Source of the DNA: Cranoglanis bouderius | Lineage: Eukaryota > Chordata > Actinopteri > Siluriformes > Cranoglanididae | Assembly (NCBI GenBank): GCA_023630585.1 | Contig: CM042546.1 | Location: 14,130,310-14,194,309 of the forward strand | DNA: 64,000 nucleotides | Reading direction: 5' to 3' | Shown: in pieces, positions 11,916-21,478 of the stretch | Numbering within the stretch: position 1 is the stretch's first letter | Layout of the letters: every line of letters begins with the position of its first letter | Notes under the pieces: generated by a model | Seen by the model: only the letters and a program-made list of their open reading frames with translations | What the model was told of the DNA's origin: nothing | Databases searched by the model: none | Position numbers and translations under genes: made by a program

Positions 11916-11939
11916 CACTTGTATGTTGGACGGGCCACA

Positions 11940-12470
11940 TGAACAGATTTAAAAACTGTGTAACTGTTGATATTGTGAAGTTTTTTGTGAACAGACATAA
12001 GGAGTATTATGGAAGGAGTCTCCAGTGTCAGTGCTGTCCAGTGTAACAGTCAGAGGTAAAGCTGTAACTTTAAGTTTTCAACCATGGGAAAGTCTTCAGG
12101 ACAGAGTCGTTTTCACTTTGTAACTTTCTCGGTGGTCTCTCTGCATTTCTTTGTCTTATTAACTTGTAGAGAATGAAAAAAGGGACTGGTGAGAGAACGA
12201 CTGATTATTGCTGCTATAATGTGAGTTACAGTAGAAATGAACTTGTTTCAAGGACATTCCACAATGTTAAATGTAACTATAAATGTATAATGTGTACAAT
12301 GTGTTGTTCTTTAATACTTTGCTATAAAGTCAGCTTTGGCAAGTTGCTGTGGTATAAGAGGAATAAAACACTGTTATTGGAACATAATCAGCTTCAGGAT
12401 AGTAAACAGTAACTCTGCTTCATGTTGTTGATTGTTTTCCTATAATAGCACACCCACAAGAGTTTTAGTT
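11940..12470. repeat. dispersed repeat family R1, longest copy
   Basis: It carries ggaaggagtctccagtgtca, aacagtcagaggtaaagctg, tgctgtggtataagagg, aataaaacac and ttttcctataatagca. The same segments recur near 16190-16530 (inverted), 37400-37575, 43100-43180, 49340-49470, 53390-53465 and 63425-63530. The arms are partly self-complementary. No coding potential. Confidence 0.7.
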
Positions 12471-12568
12471 CTTACTTAATTAATAGGGACAAGCTGAAAG
12501 TGCACACACATTTGTGTTTTTAAGTAGTTTTAAGTATATGAGTGGGTTTTTTTTTTTGTTGTTGTCCA

Positions 12569-12630
<62 letters not shown>
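12569..12630. repeat. (ATT)n microsatellite
   Basis: About 20 uninterrupted ATT/TTA units followed by a T/A-rich stretch. Confidence 0.97.
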
Positions 12631-12631
<1 letters not shown>

Positions 12632-12769
12632 ATTTTTTATTTTTTATTTTTTTACAATCTTAATGATTTCTTTAACAATGTAAAGACACTTTGGGGATTT
12701 TTCTTCCATTTTTAGTCACTGGTGGCTTCCCAAGTCATATAATTAACCAAAAAAAGCTATGGGAAGAAC

Positions 12770-12960
12770 AAAAAGGGCAAAAGAAAGCAGCGACAGAAGG
12801 GAGGGCAGTACTAAGCTGGCAAAAATACAGAATTAAAAGAAAGGACTTGACAGACAAGAAAAATGGATCATATTAAGAGCATAAGATGTTGAACTGGCCA
12901 AAGATTAGAAAGTGGCGCAGGAGTGGAGGAGAGTGGGAAGGGAAGGAGACACTGTAGAAA
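12770..12960 (+). repeat. purine-rich satellite, second part
   Basis: aatacagaattaaaag, gacagacaagaaaaatggatca and gaactggcca match the unit at 10580-11490. The array therefore looks interrupted by about 1.3 kb of Tc1-like, R1 and ATT-repeat DNA. Confidence 0.6.
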
Positions 12961-13204
12961 ATTTGATTTTTAAAAAAAGAGAGGTAGTTCGCTATTTAAA
13001 GGTTGCTTTTTAGAATTATGCATGCTCATCTTTTGGCATGAAGCGGTGCATTATGGGGGCTTGGCTGCACCGATTTCCTGCCTGTATGGTGTCTGTATTT
13101 AGGCTTGATTAGCCTTCAATAGAAGAAATAAATCACTAGTGTATGATGATGAAATCTAAAAGTGTTAGCTGCTGATTATACAAGTGTGTCACTTATAATA
13201 AATC

Positions 13205-13500
13205 GTGATATTCATAAAGATGCAATGCCTTGGATTAGTCAAAACGCCATACTCTGTAGTGCTGAGGCGTTTCACCAGCAGGTAGTGGGAAACTGGTCCG
13301 AAGCCCAGACATCGATCTGATTGAGAATTTGTAGCAAGATCTGAAAAATCACTGTTCAACCAACAATCTTCATCCAATCTGATATCGATTGAGCCAAGAA
13401 AAACGGGAGAAAATATCAGGATGTGCAAAGAGGACAGAGATATATCCCAGCCAAAGGAGGCTGTACCAGAAGGGTGAATACTAATTGGACACACATTTTA
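13205..13500 (+). mobile_element. decayed Tc1/mariner-like 3' end
   Basis: cccagacatcgatctgattg, gcaagatctgaaaaatcactg and caggatgtgcaaag resemble the 3' part of a widespread teleost Tc1-like element read on the + strand (transposase block beginning near the DLI/DLN-type motif). No frame is kept and terminal repeats are not visible. Confidence 0.5.
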
Positions 13501-14492
13501 GTAGGAGGTGTTAAGCAAAGTAAGCTTCGGTCTCTTTTTGTCCTCTTTACAACACGGAATTTTTTTTGTCCATGCACAAACACACCACCACCAGTCCCAC
13601 CTCCCCAAACACACACACACATCCTAACACATGTTCTCACACTTAAACCCACTTTGTCTCCTCTATCAACATGTCCAGACGTCGTTGTCAGGAGTGTTGT
13701 TGACTGCTTCATACCTTTATATACAAATTTAGATGCCATTCTGAAGGTGTGAAGATGTGCTTCCCCCTCCCCCTCCACGCACTTGTTCAAACTTTCCCTG
13801 CACGACTTGTCTGCAAAACTTTGATGGCCCGTATGACAGGCTGGTTTTATCCTCTCTCTAAAGGCAGAAGGCGAAATGGACGGGCAATTACACTTATGGC
13901 CGGTGTGTGCTGACATCCCTGCATATTGGATGGCTCTTTAAATAGCTGCCCATCAGCCACAATGGCTCCCTAAGAGCTCCAAAAAAAAAAAAAAGGAAAG
14001 GGAAAAAAAAAAACAAACCCAACCTCCAGCGTAATATAGCCATCGATCCAGAACTTCGGCAGCCATGTCCGCTTCTCCACAGCCTGCATTTGTTGCATCG
14101 AAAACAAGTCGTTGTCTGTGCTCTAAGCTGTTTTGTGTATATACACGTTTTATGGTGTTTTTTTAGTGTGTGCAGAATGTAAAAATGGCCTGAAGTTGAA
14201 AAAGCTGATCACTTCGTTTAAGAACGTCTGGCTTGTGAGGCAGAAGTGAGAGTAGCAACACTGATCTTATGTTGTCTTTGAGTCAAAGATGTTAATAATG
14301 AAATAAAAAATAAAATGTTGAAAATGTTATTAGAACATCTGAGTTAGCACTGAACATGGAGCAGAGTTAATGGTCATGAAATATAAGAACCAATCTCTCT
14401 CTTATGCAAATTTCTTTTTGCAGAGTCATTGAATCCGGATATCTTGATGAGACCAAAAGTGGAAAAATAAGGTCTTCAAAATATGAAGAACA

Positions 14493-16027
14493 CAGTCATG
14501 TGAAAAAATAAGTAAATTGTTGGCTTTTTTTCTTTACATATTTGGACAAGCAACCATTTGATCATCTTTGAAACAGTGCGTATTAATGAAGTTGATATAG
14601 TTGAGCAAAACCACAAGGAAAATGATCTTTTATCATTTATTCAACAGAAAGATCAATAGATGTGATATCCTTCTGTGGAAAAAGTAAGTGTACCCTTGGC
14701 CTCAGAAGCTAGCATTGCCCCCTTTAGCAGAAATAACCTCTTGTAGGCGTTTTGCATAATTGTCCATTTTTGATCACTCTTTCTTGCAATATTCTTTCAG
14801 TTGCAAGATGTTTGAGGGTTTTCTTGCATGTACTGCCCGTTTCAAATCCCCCCACAACATATCAGTGGGATTCAAATCCGGGCTTTGACTAGGCCATTCC
14901 ATGACCCTCCATTTCTTCTTTTTGAGCCATTCCTTGGTGGATTTGCTAGTGTGCTTAGGATCATTATCCTGTTGAAAGGTCCACTTTCGGTTTAACTTCA
15001 ACTTTCGGACAGATGGCCTCACATTATCTTCAAGCACTCTTTGATATGATGCAGAATTCATCTTTGAATCAACAAATGCATGCTCTCCAGTCCCTGAAGC
15101 AGTGAAGCAAACCCAAACCATAACATTTCCACCACCGTGCTTCACAGTTGGTATGAGCTGCTTCTCCTGAAAAGCTGTCTTTGGTCTGCACCAAACATGT
15201 CTGCTGTTACTGTGGCCAAACAACTCTCTCTTTGATTCGTCTGTCCAGAGCACATTATTCCAAAAGGCCTGGTCTTTACTGTAGTCTTACAAAGGCTTTT
15301 TCCTGGCATGCCTCCCATGCAGATGAAATTTGTGCAATCTCTTTCAGATTGTAGAAGCATGCACTTTGACACCAACAGTTGCAAGACTTACCAGCAGATC
15401 CTGTGATGAAATTTTGGGGTTCTTGGAGACTTCTTTTTGCATCAGACAATTTGCTCTTGGGCTGAATTTGCCGGGACGACCAGTCTTGGACAAATTGGCA
15501 GTCATTTGAAATCTGCGCCATTTGTAGATGATTTTCCTTACAGTGGAATGATGTATATCAAATAATTTGGAGATCTTTTTAAATCCCTTACCAGACTCAT
15601 AGGCATCCACAACCTTTTTTCTGAAGGCCTTACAGAACTCTTTAGATCTTGGCATGATGACACCACACACCTCAATAACAAAGGGAACACCAGACACTAT
15701 AGATATGAGAGGGGTATAAATAACACCGGTTCCACCTGCACTCCCTAAGCAGGTTCTAATCACTGGCACCCAATCTTGAACACCTGATTCTAATTTTATG
15801 GATTTGAAGGTGTGATAAATGTAGGGGTGTACTTACTTTTTCCATGTGACTGATCTGTTTTTTGTTCATTTAAACTGTGAAAATTACTACAAAATGTAAA
15901 TTTTATGTCATTTGAAAGTGTATCACCTTTATTAATAGCCACTGTTTCAAAGAGGATCAAATGTTTGCTTGTCCAAATATGGCAAAAAACAATTTCCATG
16001 GAGTGTACTTATTTTTTCGCATGACTG
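14493..16027 (-). mobile_element. Tc1-like transposon, nearly full length (1.5 kb)
   Basis: The ends are inverted repeats of roughly 120 bp (left acagtcatgtgaaaaaata, right tattttttcgcatgactgt), with extended matches such as atatttggacaagc and tttgaaacagtg. The right flank is TA. The left target TA has mutated to CA. It carries a broken transposase on the - strand. Confidence 0.93.
14774..15655 (-). pseudogene. Tc1-like transposase, broken
   Basis: The start is ATG at 15655 (MPRSKEFCKAFRKK). The N-terminal part (15655-15344) is a helix-turn-helix DNA-binding region with the GRPGK hinge typical of Tc1. The reading then shifts frame near 15340 and again near 15260 before the catalytic part (15253-14774). 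That part has LWTDESK (first catalytic D), KHGGGNVMVW and QQDNDPKHTSK (second D). The third position, normally E in NPIE, reads NPTDMLW here. With two frameshifts and this change the copy is very unlikely to be active. Confidence 0.9.
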
Positions 16028-16189
16028 TATATCCGTATGTTCTTGGTGGTTAATTGCTAGAATTTATCAGTATAATTAAAATGTAGTAACATTGTGTTAA
16101 TTACATTGTTAGCTTAATTAAGTATGTATTAATGCTGATGAATTATGTAAGGAATGAAACATGATGGGGCATGATACTGTGCTACTAAG

Positions 16190-16540
16190 TTACCGCTACC
16201 ACACCGATGTTGATTATTTTCCTATAACAGCATGTGCTGAAGTGTTTGATTCGTCGTATTATATCTGTGAGACAAGTTAGTTCTTGTCACCAGCTACATT
16301 ATAGCAGCTATAAACAGTCTTTCCTTCACTTTCTGTTGTTTTAATAAAAGACAGAAAAGAAATGCAGCTTGTTACTGAGAAACCACAAAATGCAAAGTAC
16401 TCTGTCCTGAAGACTTTCCCATGTCAGAAAACACTACTGATCTTTACAAAGTGCTGACACTGGAGACTCCTTTCCATAAATGTAATGTACATCTCCTTAT
16501 GAAAAACTTCACAGTATCAATCATTTTATGTTGTATTTTA
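16190..16540. repeat. dispersed repeat R1, inverted copy
   Basis: gattattttcctataacagca, tactctgtcctgaagacttt and tgacactggagactcctttcc are reverse-complement or end matches to 11940-12470. Confidence 0.65.
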
Positions 16541-16559
16541 TGTTAAGTAACAACAAATA

Positions 16560-17050
16560 TTTTTAGGAACACCATGTTGTTGAACCTGATGTGGTCTTCT
16601 GCAGTTGTAGCCCATACGCCTCAATATTCCACTTTTTATATATATTTATTTTTGTAAGTTTGTAAGGAGTGGTTATTTGCGTTACCGTAGCCTTCCTGTC
16701 GACTCAAACCATTCTTCTCTAACCTCTCTCATCGACAAGACATTTCCAACTACAAAACTAATCTCACTGGAAGTTTTTATGTTTTGCTTTGCTTTGTTTT
16801 CCTTTAAAGTCTAAAGACGGCTGTGTGAAAATCAGCAATTTCTGTACTACTCCAGCCCATCTGGCACTAACAAACATGCCACGGCCAAAGTCACTGAGAT
16901 CGCATTCCCCAACCCCCCCCCCCCCCAAACAGTACCAGTACTATGATGTTTGTTGTGAAGAATAGCTGAAACTCATGACCCGTACCTGCCTGATCTATGT
17001 ATTGCACTGAGAAGGTGTACAGGTGTTCCTAATAAACTGGCCTTGAAGTG
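16560..17050 (-). repeat. dispersed teleost repeat (catgccacgg/cctaataaactgg type)
   Basis: gatgtggtcttctgcagttg, cagcccatctggcac, aacatgccacgg and ggtgttcctaataaactggc are recognisable segments of a very common fish interspersed repeat. I cannot assign its superfamily. It includes a 13-base C run. Confidence 0.5.
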
Positions 17051-17208
17051 TGTATAGAGAGATTCAGGGTCCGGTTTGCCAAACTGCAAGATCATCTTAA
17101 GTTGTAAAACTTTCTATTGCAATACCTCAGCCCAGACATTTTTGATCCAGGAGTAGTAGCCAATATTTATTTTTATGAGTTTGTAGACATAATAATAACA
17201 AAAATGTA

Positions 17209-17211
<3 letters not shown>

Positions 17212-17248
<37 letters not shown>
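17212..17248. repeat. (TG)n microsatellite
   Basis: About 18 uninterrupted TG units. Confidence 0.97.
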
Positions 17249-17250
<2 letters not shown>

Positions 17251-17439
17251 CTATTATCAGCTCTGCTCCTTATTAAGAATCACCTGTCAAACTTATACGA
17301 AAAAAATGTGTTAAACACTGATGTGGATTTCATTGTGTATAATTGCAAATTACAATACAGCTTAATTAGGACAAACCCAAACACTCTGATTTTGTCACAT
17401 TTATTCTTGTCAGCAAGCCTTCAATCCCTCCTGCTAACA

Positions 17440-17860
17440 TCATTCTCTTGTTTTCTCATTTAGTCCATCAAGAGGACATGGATCATGCTGCCATGTGGTT
17501 AAAGAGAGGCTTTATCCTCTTCTCCTCTCTTTATAATCATAGTCTTTCAGCGTGAAGGGAGGCCTCTGATTCCACATTCATGGCCACAATTACAATCTAC
17601 AGCCCGCGGAGAAGCGATTTTCATAAACGAGAGATAAAAAAAGGGAGGCGGGGGATGGCATGGATTAACCTCGATCGCCGACTGTTGCAGTTATTGTGCG
17701 TTAATCTTTTTTCTGCTTTTTTCCTCGTCTCGGTATTTTGCTCCACGGCGGATCTCCCCGGGTGAAATGTTTATTGAACTCTGAAACAATTTTCCCTCTT
17801 CGGATCAATCGCTCGCACCGCGGTCGCGAATGGCTTCGTCTGCAAATGAGATCCAGACGT
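17440..17860. promoter_or_regulatory. candidate CpG-retaining intronic enhancer
   Basis: High-complexity block with ggccacaattacaat (SOX/homeodomain-like), cccgcggagaagcgatttt, cctcgatcgccgac and ccgcggtcgcgaatgg. CpG content stands out from the AT-rich intron and no repeat features are seen. A regulatory role is an inference. Confidence 0.35.
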
Positions 17861-18014
17861 GTGTGTGTGTGTGTGTATGTTTGTGGGTGTGTTTATGTGT
17901 GTGTCTGGGTGTACGGTAATTGTCTGCTGCACTTCATTAAACTGAGGGCCTTTGTAATGCACACGAGTGTGCGTGCGTGTGTGTGTGTGCGTGCGTGTGT
18001 GTGTGTGTGCGTGT
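17860..18014. repeat. imperfect GT-rich arrays
   Basis: Two GT/CGTG-rich arrays flank about 50 bp of unique sequence and give artefactual Thr/His frames on the - strand. Confidence 0.9.
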
Positions 18015-19664
18015 GAAGGGGGATTTGGGATAGAAAGTGTGTGTACACATGCACTTTCCAACCCCCTGTATACATATGTATAGGTTATTAGCTATATATG
18101 TACTCCAGTGGCAGGTCCTTGTTGCAAAATAGCACACTACCACTAGCTAGCTTTAATGATTTCCAGACATATATCGGTTAAGAAAAGTTGACGGCTTTAG
18201 TAATTATGATTGATTCACTTGGAATAGTATTCTCTGTAGAGATGAGTGTCTTCATGATATACTCATGGTCGCCACACCAAAAGTTATACGCGTGAGATAT
18301 ACACCTTGTATCTTTAATACAAACTGCATTTTTTCCTCCTTACCTGTTGTGTCGCTTCTTGTTGTAGGACTTCTGGCTGCTCAGTAGGTCACATGACCAC
18401 AATACCATATGTATGTAGACTATACCTGTGTTAGGACTTCAGTGACTTACTTATAACCCCCGAAAACGTCACTTCTCTTATAGGTTCTTTTAAATTATGT
18501 TTTTTGGTGTCAATGGAAAAACTTCCCGATGTGTCTCCATGCTGAAGAAAAAGCACAAAACCACTTTTCCCACAATGTGTAACAGAATTATCATCAACAT
18601 GTCAATTAGAATGAGATGTACAGTATAATATCTGGAGTTATCTCTACGCTTTCTTTTATATTAAGTTAAAGATGGTATAATCTTTCCTGACAGAAAAAAC
18701 TCACAGTGAGTAAAAGTGACTGAAATGGCAGAGTAAAAGTATGGGATTAAATCACAGGGATACCAGATACACCATGTAAAACTAATCCGGGATTTAACAT
18801 TCTACAGTGTATGTATACTGTCAACAACCTGTCAAGTGACTGTCATTAACCAGCCTATCAAATAATTCTTAACAATGTCAGTTCATAGTTCAAGATGGAG
18901 TGTCTAAAGCAGACTATTCAAGTATAGTGTTACTTTCACTTCTTTATAACACATTAATACATTTTTTTATTAAATTTTTTGTGTACAAATGGTGGTACTG
19001 AGCCAAAGGAAGTCTTTTTCGATGCAAGTGTGTAATGATTTAATGGCGTTTCCTACCCGAATAGATGATCAGGTGACATGGACGGGATCTGCTCCATGCC
19101 CCACTGTCCACTAGAGTCCTCGGTCTCAGTGATCATTCCTCTTATTTTTTCTTCTCTCTATATCTTCTCCTGCTGTGAGATAATATCCTCAGAAGGCTTT
19201 TCATTCCTGATATGCTAATGACACACATCTCATCCTCTCCTTCCCTCCTTCATGATTTGACTCGTCGTATATGCCAGCTCACCACCTGACACCGCATTCC
19301 AGCAAGTATACTGTATATTTGTAGAGATATGTGCTCACATGAAGATCAACACTATGATCTCACTCTCTCAGTCTCCCTCATCTTGCTTTCCTGACTGAAA
19401 TCAGAAGGGTTCATTTCTCCTTTCAGAGGCCACGCAAATGCATGTTCAGTCCCTTGTCATTTTGAGTACCTTGGACTCTCAGCTCACTCCTAACAGGTCC
19501 TTCATTGGCCGCACCACCAGATTCCTGCAACTGATCCGGAAACTGCAGCTGCACGTTTTGTTTTCAGCCTCCCAAAGTTCTCCCAAAGCAAAAAAACAGG
19601 TCATCTACCTGAAGATGCTGGACACACATTACTCAGTATCACCTTCCCTTTGAGCCACAGTGCT

Positions 19665-20010
19665 CAGGTCCACTTTGTTTAGATTTCGGAGGTGACAGTG
19701 GCAAGAAAAACTCGCTGAGATGACCTGAGGAAGAAACCTTGAGACTCAGAAGAGAGCCCATGTTCACAATTGTATACTATGAAGTCAAACACTGCTAAGT
19801 GTGTAGAAAGGATCTTCAGTATGAGTATGAGTATGTATGTATGATTGCAGCAGCAGTTCGTAGGTACAGTAACCAGGTAAGATTATCCACTGAAGTAAGG
19901 TTGAGTCTTGGGCATAAACTGTTTTTGGGGTGTGCAAATCTTTAGGGTATCCATGTGGGACCATCCAAAGCAGAAGAAAGTGAGTCACTTCCACAGGCCT
20001 GCTATCCCTC
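19665..20010. repeat. dispersed teleost repeat, copy B (uninterrupted)
   Basis: It matches copy A at 718-1520 segment by segment but has single-copy ctttaggg (about 19940) where copy A carries the 192-bp MITE. Outer limits approximate. Confidence 0.65.
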
Positions 20011-20849
20011 ATGACACAAGGAAGAACTTCCCTGCACTGTCCGAATGTCTGAGTCTCTCACTGTTTTCAACTGTTCTCTCACAAGGTGTTGTCTTAATAG
20101 AGAAATGTAGATATGCCGTTTGTAAGGTGCAAATCTGGTAAATGCACGCTTCTTGTGTTAGCTACTTTAGGGTGACTTGTCTGACTGGACAAATTTAGGG
20201 AGGATTTTGTGTATATGTCAGTTTTGGGGCAAATGTATTGCTTTAATGTCAGCTTCACGCATTTGTGTATCCGTGGCCAAATGCATGCAAGATCATTGTT
20301 TCATAATCAACATTTTGTCACTCTCTCCATCTCTTTCCATAGTGTTCTCTGTTTTTGCTTAATCAGAAAGTGTTAATGCTTCTGTTCTCTTAGGAGATGA
20401 TGACTCATCACTTCCTTTTCCTCCTCAAAGCCCTCCTTCCCTGCATTCCTCATCCCTTCCTTTCCTTAAAGAAAGAACGACACTAATGAGGCACATTCTG
20501 ACACGTCTCTTCCACTACCTGTAGCGTCGACTCGACTGTGTATGGGTGTGTGTGTGTGTGTGTCTAGCCCTAAGTCGGCCTAGCTAATTCCCAGGTTAGT
20601 TTGCCTAGGTTTAGCCAAGTGCAATGCAATTACCAGGAATTCCGGGAATGAGTTCTGTGCTCTGTGATGCAGGGATAATTTGGTGTTGTAACTAAATTAG
20701 GAGCCACTGGAAACCACACATTCTGTTGTGAAGCATAATTCTTGTCAGCCATCTGTTTCCATCATCTTTTTCTCATCCATCTGTCATCTGGCCATCACTG
20801 TCCATTGAGACGTCCAGATTGCTTTTAAGTCTTGTGTCACTCTGATTGA

Positions 20850-21014
20850 CAGGCGAGGGAGTAACCCCAACCCTTTCACCCAGAATGCAGGGCCAATTTT
20901 GCTCTTTTGGACTCCATGCCCTGGATGGCATTCAGTTTGATTCGTTGGTATTCGAACTCACGACCTTTGACGATAGTGCAAACGCTTTTCGCTTTTCTGC
21001 TGTGCCACTCAGGA
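20850..21014 (-). repeat. tRNA-derived SINE
   Basis: On the - strand it reads gagtggcacagcag (A-box region) then ggtcgtgagttcgaatacc (B-box, rc of 20940-20960), spaced as in a tRNA promoter. The body is about 165 bp. The family differs from the SINE at 22926. Confidence 0.6.
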
Positions 21015-21328
21015 TGTCCAAAAATAAAAAAAATAAATGAAGAGATAATGTCTGATAGTGTCTGGTCAACATTGATGCTCCACACTGAAAATACTTAAAT
21101 CATCATCAAAAATAACAGCTGATCATAAAAGTCTTTTTCTTCTTCTTTTTTTTTTTTCTTCTGTTTGAATTCAAATACCAAACAATGGTCCTTTTGCAGT
21201 TAAATCGAACATTAATAACTTCTTTGTAACTACAGACAAACCCTTGTGTGCAGTTTTAAATAGGCACTCATCCACATTGCAGCAGGCAGACATCACCATT
21301 TCTCACCTCTTTCTCTCTCTCTCTGTAG

Positions 21329-21478
21329 GGAGTGAACAGCATGTTTGAGGTGATCTTAATGGGGAGCAACTCTGATCACTTCACCATCTCCCCCACGTCA
21401 GTGCAGGGCCGAGCTGATATCCGCGTGCGTGTGGCTGTGCCTCTGGACTTTGAGAATATCAGAAGCTACAGCTTTTCT
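21329..21478 (+). CDS. cdh23: cdh23 window exon 3: middle of EC4
   Basis: A CT-repeat acceptor (ttctctctctctctgtag) precedes the exon and the donor is TCT/gtaagt. The length is 150 nt, 50 codons, phase 0-0. The product opens GVNSMFEV and contains HFTISPTSVQG and VPLDFE, the EC4 version of the DYE/DRE calcium motif. It ends SYSFS. Residues and phase join directly to exons 2 and 4. The intron before it is about 12 kb. Confidence 0.96.

Larger units (their letters stand above)
9262..21328 (+). other. cdh23 intron between window exons 2 and 3
   Basis: About 12.1 kb. Contents in order: possible regulatory DNA (9540-9760), AC repeats (10163-10400), an inverted-repeat motif block (10400-10580), a purine satellite (10580-11490), a Tc1-like fragment (11497-11915), a dispersed repeat (11940-12470), an ATT repeat, more purine satellite, Tc1-like relics (13205-13500, 14493-16027), dispersed repeats (16190-17050), a candidate regulatory block (17440-17860), GT repeats, repeat copy B (19665-20010) and a SINE (20850-21014). 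Little is definable in 18060-19660, 20010-20840 or 21015-21300. Confidence 0.85.

Noticed and set aside
13416..13916. 166-residue - strand open frame
   Set aside because: It crosses a Tc1-like relic and AC-rich DNA with no family motif.
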